A stretch of DNA of 64,000 nucleotides, from positions 1 to 64,000 of the forward strand of contig JAIPDI010000001.1 in NCBI GenBank assembly GCA_021737785.1, read 5' to 3'. The DNA is from Deltaproteobacteria bacterium (GTDB taxonomy: Bacteria > Desulfobacterota > DSM-4660 > Desulfatiglandales > Desulfatiglandaceae). The notes beneath the pieces are model-generated. The model was not told where the DNA came from. It saw only the letters and a program-made list of their open reading frames with translations, and did no database searches. The position numbers and the translations under genes are program-made. Each line of letters starts with the position of its first letter. The stretch's first letter is position 1. Positions 36,756 through 44,203 of the stretch are shown piece by piece.

Positions 36756-37510
36756 TATAAGTGTACCCATTCAAGGATAAATATCCCCAATATGATCGTT
36801 ATTGTGAAGGAGAGCCAGAAGATATCATGCTGTGATCGGGAAAACTCGTAAAGGGAATGAAACTTCCCCTTGAAGCCACGACAAAGCATGGCCATGTACA
36901 CCCGCTCGGCCCGCTCCGAGGCACGTACAAACAGCATTCCCACCAGATAGGCGAATGTCCTGTAGGTGTGCAGCCGGGTGGACCGCTGAAACCCGCGGAC
37001 CGCCGCCGATCTGACCAGCCGGTGAAATTCCTCTTGCATAACGAAGAGGTACCGGTAGTTCAACAGCAGGAGATAGACGATTTTCTGCGGAACACCCAAT
37101 GCACCGAGCGCGGCCCCCAGGGTTGCAACGGCGCTGGTGGCGATCAAAGCAATAAAGGCAAGAAGGATGGCATTGGATTTGAGTGTGATCCTCGCCGAAA
37201 TCAGAACCCCTTCCTGGGTCGCATGGAGCGGTCCCAGCGAAAAGACCGGTTCACCCGGGTAGGTAAAAGGTATCACCAACCAGAAAAAGAGAACGAACCC
37301 GTTCACCAGGGCAACCCGTTTGGCCACTTCCCACAGGGGCAACCGGGATATTCCGATGACCACAAAGGAGAAAGCCAGACCCAGAAAAAGGGCGGGGAAT
37401 CGGTTTGAAAGGGCCACGGCAAAGGCATAGAGCGTCGCCATGACGATCTTGAACCGGGGATCAAGTCTGTGAATCCGGGATGCTCCGTGAGCAAAGGGTT
37501 CCTGCAACAT
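36755..37510 (-). CDS. cbiQ: Cobalt/nickel ECF transporter T component
   Basis: A 251-residue membrane protein with about five to six helices and the coupling motifs of T components (AAVRGFQRSTRL and MLCRGFKGKFHS, both of the A-R-G type) that contact the ATPase. The start at 37510 follows the nikL-like stop by only seven bases; GAAGG lies about ten bases before it. The open frame back to 37570 overlaps that gene. Confidence 0.9.
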   Translation of the reverse strand: MLQEPFAHGASRIHRLDPRFKIVMATLYAFAVALSNRFPALFLGLAFSFVVIGISRLPLWEVAKRVALVNGFVLFFWLVIPFTYPGEPVFSLGPLHATQEGVLISARITLKSNAILLAFIALIATSAVATLGAALGALGVPQKIVYLLLLNYRYLFVMQEEFHRLVRSAAVRGFQRSTRLHTYRTFAYLVGMLFVRASERAERVYMAMLCRGFKGKFHSLYEFSRSQHDIFWLSFTITIILGIFILEWVHL

Positions 37511-37517
37511 GAATTGT

Positions 37518-38168
37518 TCAGCCTTCCTTCTGCGATTCGATTTGACGGGTCTTGCGGCGAAAGTGTACATAGGCTGCCAGCCCCATCAAGCCGAAAACAT
37601 AGCCGATGCCACCCAGAATATCTTGAAGGGTGGGGCCTCGATCCCGGGATTCCGCAAGCAGTTTAAGCACCGGGCCAAGCCGTCGGTCCAGGGATTGCTC
37701 CAGGATGTGCCGTATTTGGTCCAGGTTGACGGAGGATGCGGCCGCCCCTGACTGGGCCGTTTCAGATGGTCCTTCCTGCGATACCGGTGTTTCAGGAATG
37801 GGCGCGCGTGGGTCGATCTCGCTTAATGGAATGGTCCACTCGCCTCGATGCCCCATGCCCGCCTGAACCACGATTTTCATACCGGTTTTTTGGGGAATTC
37901 TAAAGGAAAATTCTCCCTGTGCATCGGTTCTGCCGGAGAGCAGCCGACTGCCTTCCAGGTCATATATAAGAACCTCGCCGTCTTTAACACCCTTTCCACC
38001 GCTGAACTTACTCTCCGTATGGACGGTCCCTCCTTCCACCCACGCAAATACGTTGACCCGATGGGCCATTGCGGAAACAGACCACATCAGGCAAAGGCTG
38101 ACAAGACACGCGGACCCAAAAATAATTTTATGGCACTTAAAAAAAGCAACCGCTGGGAATTTTTTCAT
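37518..38168 (-). CDS. nikL: Nickel ECF transporter auxiliary protein (NikL-like)
   Basis: A 216-residue protein with a signal peptide ending SAMA, followed at once by HRVNVFAWVEGGTVHTESKF, the NikL opening in which the N-terminal His and surrounding residues are thought to deliver the metal to the M component. A central carboxypeptidase-regulatory-like beta domain, a linker with a coiled-coil-like helix and a C-terminal transmembrane helix (GYVFGLMGLAAYVHF) follow. This supports nickel over cobalt as the substrate, without proving it. Confidence 0.83.
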   Translation of the reverse strand: MKKFPAVAFFKCHKIIFGSACLVSLCLMWSVSAMAHRVNVFAWVEGGTVHTESKFSGGKGVKDGEVLIYDLEGSRLLSGRTDAQGEFSFRIPQKTGMKIVVQAGMGHRGEWTIPLSEIDPRAPIPETPVSQEGPSETAQSGAAASSVNLDQIRHILEQSLDRRLGPVLKLLAESRDRGPTLQDILGGIGYVFGLMGLAAYVHFRRKTRQIESQKEG

Positions 38169-38264
38169 AATCTCCTCAACATAATAGGTACGGCCAATGA
38201 TAATGCTCCCCTCTGTTCAATGCTCCTTGGTCTTGCGTCCTGAGCACTCACGGCTCGTTTCGGA

Positions 38265-38870
38265 TCATCGGACATACCCCGGCAACATTTCAGGTTGTAC
38301 CTTTTTCAAAAATGCCACACAGAAAGCGGTGATGATCCCTTCGATGATCATCACGGGAATATGTGCCATGACCACCAGATATGATGCTTTCAGAAAGTGT
38401 TCCTCGGTGAAGGCCAGTGCCAGGCCCACGATGACGGCGCCAAAAAAAACGGAAAGCAGGCCGCACAGAAAAGCCGCCGGCAGTGCAATCCGAGGCCCCT
38501 TTCCCACCAGATTGCGAAATACGTAGTAACATAAGACCGCGGGCAACGCCATGATCACGGTGTTGACCCCGAGGGTTGTGATGCCCCCGAACTGAAAGAA
38601 GACGGACTGAAGGGCGAGCGCTACAAGGATGACGGGGAAGGCTCCACAGCCGAGAATGAGGCCCACAATCCCGTTCAGAATCAGATGAACGCTGGAGGGG
38701 CCGATGGGAATGTGAACCAGGGAGGCCACAAAAAAGGATGCGGAAAGAATTGCGGCACGCGGGATGCGGTCGTAATTCAGTTTTTTGAGCCCAATGGCAG
38801 TGCCGGCCGCAGCCAGGACAATGCCGGAAATCAAAACCGGTCCGGACAGGATCCCTTCGGAAATATGCAT
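38265..38870 (-). CDS. cbiM: Cobalt/nickel ECF transporter substrate-binding component
   Basis: A 201-residue membrane protein beginning MHISEGILSG; in CbiM/NikM the extreme N-terminal Met-His coordinates the metal, so the start at 38870 is decided by this motif rather than the in-frame ATG at 38900. Further conserved blocks are HIPIGPSSVHLILNG and VMAHIPVMIIEGIITA. With NikL, CbiQ and CbiO it forms a group I ECF importer. The genes run cbiM-nikL-cbiQ-cbiO. Confidence 0.92.
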   Translation of the reverse strand: MHISEGILSGPVLISGIVLAAAGTAIGLKKLNYDRIPRAAILSASFFVASLVHIPIGPSSVHLILNGIVGLILGCGAFPVILVALALQSVFFQFGGITTLGVNTVIMALPAVLCYYVFRNLVGKGPRIALPAAFLCGLLSVFFGAVIVGLALAFTEEHFLKASYLVVMAHIPVMIIEGIITAFCVAFLKKVQPEMLPGYVR

Positions 38871-39104
38871 GATGTACCCTTTATCATCAAGTATAATCAA
38901 AGGAGAAACAAAGCCATTTCGCCGAAACCGACCATGCGGCCTTGCTTCTCATAAGACCCGGCAGGGAGAGGGTCGGGCGGCCAAAGAACACAGAGAAAAG
39001 GGGATGTTCCCGTTTCTTTACAAAAAAATCCTTTGTGTGCTTTGTCTCTGTGTGAGTCCCGCCTGGCGGGATTGGTTGCGGGTATCCGCTTTAGTAATAA
39101 AGGT

Positions 39105-40244
39105 CTAAAATTCTGCGGTTGCCCGTAGCCCGAAAATCCAGCCCGATGGGCTGTCCCCAACCTTCATGGAATCCTTCATGTACTGGACGTCACCCGTAAT
39201 GGCGAAGATGTGGTTCAGGACAAAGCGGCCGTAGATCTCAAATACGTCCGTGTGGTCCAAATCCAGATTTCCGCCCCTCAAATGGGCGTAACCGATTCCG
39301 ATATTGTCGCTTTCGCGGCCCCACAAGTTTCCGGCGACGTTCAATCCGCCGGAATAGAGCGTCTTGCAGTCAAGGACCGCCTTATCATCCAGTTGCCAGC
39401 CGAATCGGATCCACGCCCCCAGAATTTCCCCCAGTTGCTGATCAAAGGAGATCATGGTACAGGTCATCCGTTCCTTTTTGGTTCCGGCAACATTACGAAA
39501 GTCGCTGCTGGTGGTATCCACGAGCAGGCGGTAATTGCCTTCACCCAATCCGAAGTCCACATTATACCCGAACTGGAGCCCATAGAAAACATAGGATTCC
39601 TCGAACTCCCCCTCTTCCTCATTGGATCCTATTGCCATGACAGCACCTTTTACGGAAAACGCTCCCAATTCCCATTCCACGGCACCGCCGATATCATAGG
39701 AGGGCAAAAAGGCATTGGGGCCGTTTACCAGGGCCTCGTTCATGAACTGGGTAAATTCGTCGTTGGAAAAAACGTTTTCATCCAGGTAATCCGTTGCGTC
39801 GATGATGCCGCCCGTAAACCCCAGGGTATGGTGCTCACTGAAGGTAAACGTGTGCTTATACCAGGCTGTAAGCAAATAATCACGATTTCGCCCATTGATG
39901 TTTTTGTAATCATCCTGCACATCCGAGGCCCACGGCGCCAGAAAAAAGGGCGATTCCCCTTCTTCCATTAAACCGTTTCCGGCCCCGAATCCGAATTTGG
40001 CAAAAACTTCGTCGCTGTCAGTGGGCGTGAAACTCACCTCCGGCTGAAAGACCAGAACGCCTCTGCCTTCACTCTCAAAGCCGGGCGCATCATTGATCCC
40101 TTGATGCTGGTACACGCCGGCGATAATGCCGCCGATTGACAGGGTGTCATTAATATCGTAAGCATATCCACTGCTTCCATAAAACAGAAAGATTCCCAGG
40201 ATCGCCAGCAACAGCCCCGGATCAGGTTTCTTGATGTTGCCCAT
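39105..40244 (-). CDS. Outer-membrane porin-like protein (OprB-like)
   Basis: A 379-residue protein with a signal peptide (about residues 12-30) and alternating polar/hydrophobic beta-strand segments throughout, ending in Phe (RATAEF) as outer-membrane barrel proteins do. Segments such as DIGGAVEWELGAFSVKGAVM and GWIFGLRATAEF resemble carbohydrate-porin-type barrels. In this position it probably lets metal complexes through the outer membrane. Two Shine-Dalgarno-like sequences (GGAGG, AGAGG) precede the ATG at 40244. Confidence 0.72.
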   Translation of the reverse strand: MGNIKKPDPGLLLAILGIFLFYGSSGYAYDINDTLSIGGIIAGVYQHQGINDAPGFESEGRGVLVFQPEVSFTPTDSDEVFAKFGFGAGNGLMEEGESPFFLAPWASDVQDDYKNINGRNRDYLLTAWYKHTFTFSEHHTLGFTGGIIDATDYLDENVFSNDEFTQFMNEALVNGPNAFLPSYDIGGAVEWELGAFSVKGAVMAIGSNEEEGEFEESYVFYGLQFGYNVDFGLGEGNYRLLVDTTSSDFRNVAGTKKERMTCTMISFDQQLGEILGAWIRFGWQLDDKAVLDCKTLYSGGLNVAGNLWGRESDNIGIGYAHLRGGNLDLDHTDVFEIYGRFVLNHIFAITGDVQYMKDSMKVGDSPSGWIFGLRATAEF

Positions 40245-40270
40245 AACCTCTTTCCTCCGCAACGATTATG

Positions 40271-41047
40271 CTATTTTCCTTTCCAGTCGAGAAATTTCAC
40301 CCAGAGCACCGCTCCCAGCTCCACATCCTTTTCCTCCCCATCATGCCTGATTTTTTCGTCAGAGGTATTCAAGGCGGCAAATCCCCACCAGCCGGCCTTT
40401 GGCGCCGCATAGGTGAAAACGCCGTTTTGATCCGCCTTGATGGTTTGGGTAACCATGTATTCGGTGGGCGCCTCTGTCTTCTTTTCTTGATTGTAATATT
40501 CGATCTCAACCTCGGCAAAGGGAACCGGGTTTCCATCCAGTTTCACGATCCCCTGAAAAACGTTTCCGGCATAAAGGCCGAAAGGCCTTGACAGGGAAAC
40601 GATCTCGGTTTTGAGTCCGATCTCCTGATCCCACCCCTCCTCATCCCCAAAGGCCGCGACAACGGTCTTCGTCATGTGAACGATGAAACAGTCTTCCGCC
40701 GGTTCCCAGTAGGGGCTGGGAAGCATGTAAAACACATAGACGCCGGGCCGTTTGATGGTGTAGTCGGCTTTCCAGGACATATGTCCCATGACCTTTGTTT
40801 GTTTCAGATCTCCCAGAAGATCCTGTTTTTTACCGTCTTTCATGACGCCGAACGCCTGAGGCTTTACCAGCTCCATCCCTACGCTTTCGAAAGGGTGGGA
40901 AAAAGACAGAACCAGTGAAATGGTCCTGGGGTCTCCCTGCATGATCATGGTATCCGAGGGAATGAGCATTCCGAAATGGGCCGTGGCCACGTGGCCGGTA
41001 CACAGAAAAGACACTCCCAATACCAGGCTGAACAGATTTTTTTTCAT
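40271..41047 (-). CDS. DUF4198 domain-containing periplasmic protein
   Basis: A 258-residue protein with a signal peptide ending VATA, followed by [13 protein letters not shown], the DUF4198 start. The family (related to NikK-like proteins) is linked with nickel and cobalt transporters and binds metal near its N-terminal His. Beta-rich blocks such as [18 protein letters not shown] follow. GGAGGGATCATA precedes ATG 41047. It is the first gene of the metal transport set and is preceded by a hairpin-containing leader. Confidence 0.85.
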   Translation of the reverse strand: MKKNLFSLVLGVSFLCTGHVATAHFGMLIPSDTMIMQGDPRTISLVLSFSHPFESVGMELVKPQAFGVMKDGKKQDLLGDLKQTKVMGHMSWKADYTIKRPGVYVFYMLPSPYWEPAEDCFIVHMTKTVVAAFGDEEGWDQEIGLKTEIVSLSRPFGLYAGNVFQGIVKLDGNPVPFAEVEIEYYNQEKKTEAPTEYMVTQTIKADQNGVFTYAAPKAGWWGFAALNTSDEKIRHDGEEKDVELGAVLWVKFLDWKGK

Positions 41048-41179
41048 TATGATCCCTCCGCTTATCTTTTCACTGCAATTATGATACGTCGCAGCCGCCC
41101 GCTGCGACATTTCCGTTCTGAAACGATTTGATCGGTTCACCACACGGTCCGCAGCCGATGCCTTCCTGAAAAACAGCCC

Positions 41180-41233
41180 AAAAAAAAAGCCAAAAAGGCG
41201 GTTTCGGGATACACCCGATCCAGCCTTCTTGGC
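41180..41233 (-). terminator. Terminator-like hairpin in the leader of the nickel/cobalt gene set
   Basis: On the minus strand GCCAAGAAGGC pairs with GCCTTTTTGGC, enclosing a second hairpin TCGGG/CCCGA, and is followed by nine T residues. It is a textbook intrinsic terminator, 133 bp before the DUF4198 start and downstream of a sigma-70-like promoter, so it could act as an attenuator or riboswitch expression platform. It could also end the sor transcript, which stops 430 bp upstream. Confidence 0.75.
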
Positions 41234-41298
41234 TCGTTTGGTTTATGCCTCAGATTAAACTTCTATGTGCAATTTCGTTTTGCACGGTTTGATGGGTC

Positions 41299-41327
41299 TG
41301 AATAAACCTTTGTCCCACTGTTGTCAA
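41299..41327 (-). promoter_or_regulatory. Sigma-70-like promoter for the DUF4198/porin/cbiM set
   Basis: Minus strand: TTGACA (41322-41327), 17 bp, then TATTCA (41299-41304). The -35 matches the consensus fully, the -10 partly. Transcription would start near 41292 and give a 245-nt leader that contains the terminator-like hairpin. Confidence 0.45.
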
Positions 41328-41404
41328 GGTGTTTTTCAGCCCATATCCTTATTAATCCTCCTGCGGGAGCTCCGTCCCATTCTCCAGGCCGAAAAGCTCA
41401 GATG

Positions 41405-41640
41405 AGTGGGTGAAAATCTGGAATCGTGAGAAGCGCTCAGCACCGGTATCGGCAATGGGGTGGCGCTCCCCCAAACCGTATCGACGGCCTGAGGGAGCTT
41501 ATGGTAGTGGTGGGTTCTCTGAAACCGGGATTGATTTCAACTCACCGGAGCGCAGGCCGGCAAATGTGATTTTTCTGATTCTTACGCCCAGCAACCATCC
41601 CGGCGTTCAACTGGAAAGGGTTGCGTGTTCCCGCTGTAGC
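41405..41640 (+). pseudogene. Decayed PTS EIIA type-2 domain fragment
   Basis: Three frames together spell an EIIA(Ntr/Mtl/Fru)-like domain. STGIGNGVALP (about 41438-41470) is the segment just before the phosphorylated His; NRIDGLRELMVVVGSLKPG (41474-41529) and GIDFNSPERRPANVIFLILT with PSNHPGVQLE (41528-41615) follow. One-base deletions near 41473 and 41529 break the frame, and the first falls at the active-site His codon. No start or upstream partner gene remains. EIIA domains of this kind occur alone (PtsN) or fused to transporters. Confidence 0.7.
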
Positions 41641-41660
41641 CGGATTCAGGTTTCACAATA

Positions 41661-42698
41661 TCACAGCTTGGCCCGCCACCCAGGCTCTTCCATCATCGGC
41701 TGAAAAAACATGATATAGGGCCCCCGGATCAGATGGGCCATAACGCCGTCGTCGTGAATTTTCCGGATCCCCGTATTGACCAGGACCTTGGCAAATCCCA
41801 ATTGAGCCAGTTCGGGCGCATCCCACTCACTGTGAATCAGGTACTCGGGAGGGCTGGGATATGCCTCAGGGGTCTTGAAAAGGGGTTTCGGGTCATCCGG
41901 CGGGTTGGCCCCCAGGGTTTCCAGGGACTGGCCCATGGATTTGGGATCCATCATAAAGCTGCCGAGGGCGCAGACGCCCATCTGCTTCAGGAGCATATAC
42001 CCCAGAAAACCTGTGGAATCGGAGAGTGCCTCCATGGTGGCAACCGCCCCTTCCTCAAACGCTTTTTCAGTGCCGGGACGGACCGTGTGCTCGGCTATGG
42101 CCACACAGCGCTGGGGGGTGGCAAAGCGAATAAAAGGCTTCTGCTCCTGCATGTCTTTGCCCAGGTCGGTGATCTGGCCCATGGATCGGATCGGGGGCAT
42201 CTTGGCCTTGACCACCCGGTACACGGGCTCCCACGGCCCTTCGATCACCATGGAAAGACAGCTCCCGCAGAGTTCGAAGATCCGCTTGAACTGTTGCTGA
42301 TGAAATTCATCGTGATCCTGCCACCGGTTCCACATGGTGTACTGGTAATTGCGGAGAGGGTTCAATTCCTTTTCCATGTGGACCTTTCCGCCCCCGAAAC
42401 GACCGGCCAGGGGGAGGATCCCGGTCTGGATATTGGCCTGAAATCCCACAAATCCGGGATGAGTGGCCGTGGTGATGCAGACCCGGGGGCCGACCTTCTT
42501 CATGATACGGAAGCTCTCCTCATTGTTGGCGACCTTGGACATGTTAAGCGCCAGATAAATAGGGCTTTCAGGTTCGGGTTCGGCCGCCCCGGCCCGCATC
42601 GCGCCCATTCCGACCCCGGACAGCCCGATCGCCCCGGCCGCCAGGGCCGCTGTTCTCATAAAATTCCTGCGATTTATACCCGTGTCAATCTTATGCAT
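41661..42698 (-). CDS. sor: Sulfur oxygenase reductase homolog with Tat signal peptide
   Basis: A 345-residue protein. Residues 1-39 form a twin-arginine signal (NRRNFMRTAALAAGAIG). The rest matches archaeal and bacterial sulfur oxygenase reductase, as in PIYLALNMSKV, VGPRVCITTATHPGFVGFQ and GILPLAGRFGGGK. All active-site residues known from Acidianus SOR are present with the same spacing: Cys74 (C31 there), iron ligands His129, His133 and Glu157 (H86, H90, E114), and Cys144, Cys147 (C101, C104). SOR converts sulfur with O2 to sulfite, thiosulfate and sulfide and is normally a cytoplasmic 24-mer. Export by Tat would place this one in the periplasm. AAAGGAGG precedes ATG 42698. It is transcribed alone, divergent from the tandem Usp gene. 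Confidence 0.88.
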   Translation of the reverse strand: MHKIDTGINRRNFMRTAALAAGAIGLSGVGMGAMRAGAAEPEPESPIYLALNMSKVANNEESFRIMKKVGPRVCITTATHPGFVGFQANIQTGILPLAGRFGGGKVHMEKELNPLRNYQYTMWNRWQDHDEFHQQQFKRIFELCGSCLSMVIEGPWEPVYRVVKAKMPPIRSMGQITDLGKDMQEQKPFIRFATPQRCVAIAEHTVRPGTEKAFEEGAVATMEALSDSTGFLGYMLLKQMGVCALGSFMMDPKSMGQSLETLGANPPDDPKPLFKTPEAYPSPPEYLIHSEWDAPELAQLGFAKVLVNTGIRKIHDDGVMAHLIRGPYIMFFQPMMEEPGWRAKL

Positions 42699-42761
42699 CA
42701 CATGCCTCCTTTCCGTTACCGCGTTTATCGTTCGGCTTTCCTGCCGGAGAATTCCGGGCCT

Positions 42762-42776
42762 GCTCCCGCCATGCCA
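42762..42776 (-). promoter_or_regulatory. Candidate sigma-54 promoter of sor
   Basis: Minus strand TGGCATGGCGGGAGC: the -24 part (TGGCA) is a full match and GG-N10-GC spacing is right, but the -12 part reads GAGC rather than TTGC. It lies 63 bp before the sor start. The palindrome at 42957 lies 180 bp upstream in this direction. Confidence 0.4.
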
Positions 42777-42956
42777 CCTCCATCCAACCGCCGGCAGGCA
42801 TCTCATTGATTGCAAGACATCTTATCACATCAGATAAAAAAGTGGAAGAAGACCCCAGTCCCCGTCGGGCCGAGCAGCGAAATTCCAACATTCACGAAGG
42901 CGCATCGCAATTTTCAAAAGCGAAAGATCGGATCATGGCCCGATTTCACCCAAGCC

Positions 42957-42983
42957 TTTTACAGGTTGTAAAATCATCCGACA
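42957..42983. promoter_or_regulatory. Candidate enhancer element, copy 1 (TTTACA-N3-TGTAAAA-N4-CYGACA)
   Basis: TTTTACA-GGT-TGTAAAA, with seven-base arms, followed eight bases after TGTAAA by GACA. The same palindrome and the same distance to GACA occur at 49304 and 57514. It lies 108 bp upstream of a sigma-54 promoter for the tandem Usp gene, in the sor/usp divergent spacer (42699-43134), which holds no other gene. Confidence 0.7.
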
Positions 42984-43079
42984 TGCGCATCTTCCTCATC
43001 CAGATGTGCCTCTGCTTTTCAAACGGTTTTTTGCCTTATACTTAAACAGGTTAGCCGCTTCCCCTGCCGGATCGATCTT

Positions 43080-43094
43080 TGGCATATCCGTTGC
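43080..43094 (+). promoter_or_regulatory. Sigma-54 promoter of the tandem Usp gene
   Basis: TGGCATATCCGTTGC: TGGCA and TTGC with exact GG-N10-GC spacing. It lies 41 bp before the start codon at 43135. Confidence 0.7.
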
Positions 43095-43134
43095 TTTACA
43101 TGTTTTATATCGGAATTGCAGAGGAGGGAATACC

Positions 43135-44040
43135 ATGAAACAAAACAAGGGCAAGAAGATATTGGTGGCGCTGGACGGTTCAGAGTCTGCGCTTCAGACG
43201 GTCGAATACCTCTCCAAACTCCCTTCACTACAGGACAGGGAGATTGTGCTGTTCACGGTATTTGCCAAGGTGCCGGAAGCTTACTGGGACCTCAAGTCTG
43301 CGCCTGCCTTGAAGCCGAGGGTCATGGAAATACAGTCGTGGCAATCCCAGCGATCCCTGGATCTGGATGCCTATATGAAGGCTGCCGGAGATGTTCTTCT
43401 GAACGCGGGATTTTCCCCGGAACGGGTGAACATCGTTATCCACGAACGGCAGACAGGGATTGCCCGGGACATCATCCAGGAGGCCCGAAAAGGCTACGAG
43501 GCCGTGGTCGCAGGCAAGCGGGGGATGGGAAAGATAGCGGGTATTGTTCTGGGAAGTGTCGCCATGAAACTGCTTCAGGGCATAACTTTTGCCCCCCTTA
43601 TTCTGGTGGGGAAAGACCCGCGCTCCGGAAAGATCATGGTTGGGTTTGACGGATCCGAAGACGCAATGGATGCAGTCAGGGTCGTTGCCGCCATCCTGGG
43701 TGGAAGCGGATGGGAGGTCAATCTGACCCATATCATCCGATATGGAGAGGAGCAAAGGGAGGCCATCGCCGAGGCGGAACAGCAGATCGCAGGGGCAATG
43801 GATCAGGCCATGGAACTCCTCATGGCCGCCGATGTTTCCCGTGACCTCATAACAACACAAATCATTACGGGCGTGACCAGCCGTTCGGAGACCCTTGTCA
43901 AGGAGGCCCGCCAGGGGGGATACGGTACCATCGCCGTGGGCAGGCGGGGGCTCTCAAGGGTCTCAGCCTTCTTTATGGGAAGGGTCAGCAATAAGGTCGT
44001 TCAAATAGCCCGGGGACATGCGGTATGGGTGGTCAGTTGA
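43135..44040 (+). CDS. Tandem-domain universal stress protein
   Basis: A 301-residue protein with two Usp domains. Domain 1 begins KKILVALDGSESAL and ends with the nucleotide-binding pattern GKRGMGKIAGIVLGSVAMKL. Domain 2 begins KIMVGFDGSEDAMDA and ends GRRGLSRVSAFFMGRVSNKV. The G-2x-G-9x-G-S/N pattern in both suggests ATP binding. GGAGGG precedes ATG 43135; the longer frame from 43006 would span the promoter. A sigma-54 promoter and an enhancer-like palindrome lie upstream, and an intrinsic terminator downstream, so it is probably transcribed alone. Confidence 0.92.
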   Translation: MKQNKGKKILVALDGSESALQTVEYLSKLPSLQDREIVLFTVFAKVPEAYWDLKSAPALKPRVMEIQSWQSQRSLDLDAYMKAAGDVLLNAGFSPERVNIVIHERQTGIARDIIQEARKGYEAVVAGKRGMGKIAGIVLGSVAMKLLQGITFAPLILVGKDPRSGKIMVGFDGSEDAMDAVRVVAAILGGSGWEVNLTHIIRYGEEQREAIAEAEQQIAGAMDQAMELLMAADVSRDLITTQIITGVTSRSETLVKEARQGGYGTIAVGRRGLSRVSAFFMGRVSNKVVQIARGHAVWVVS

Positions 44041-44095
44041 CCGATTGATGGTATTTGGGGCACTGCAACGGTTAAACTCCTGCAGGAGAGCTGTC

Positions 44096-44135
44096 GCAAG
44101 CTCCGAAGGGGGTTTCGCGGTTTGCCTTTTTTTTT
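44096..44135 (+). terminator. Intrinsic terminator after the tandem Usp gene
   Basis: GCAAGCTCCGAAG pairs with TTTCGCGGTTTGC (GU pairs allowed, one mismatch), followed by nine T residues. It lies 56 bp after the stop codon. Confidence 0.75.
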
Positions 44136-44203
44136 CAGGTTCAGGACGGCGATATTTTCGGCCCTCACAGAGGGCCGGAGAGGATGGCCGATAGGCCGAT
44201 CAC

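Noticed and set aside
38900-39104. Possible repeat element between cbiM and the porin gene (two CTCTGTGT-like stretches and a CCCGCC/GGCGGG hairpin)
   Set aside because: The copies are short and imperfect, and the hairpin has no T-tract; not enough for a defined repeat or terminator.
41340-41520. Possible cobalamin riboswitch on the plus strand (GGTGAAAATCTGGA resembles part of its core)
   Set aside because: The B12 box and the CCGCCACTG core are missing, no plus-strand gene follows, and the same stretch is explained by decayed EIIA coding sequence.
41733-42809. 358-codon open frame on the plus strand
   Set aside because: It is the antisense of the sor gene, whose active-site residues and signal peptide are all accounted for on the minus strand.
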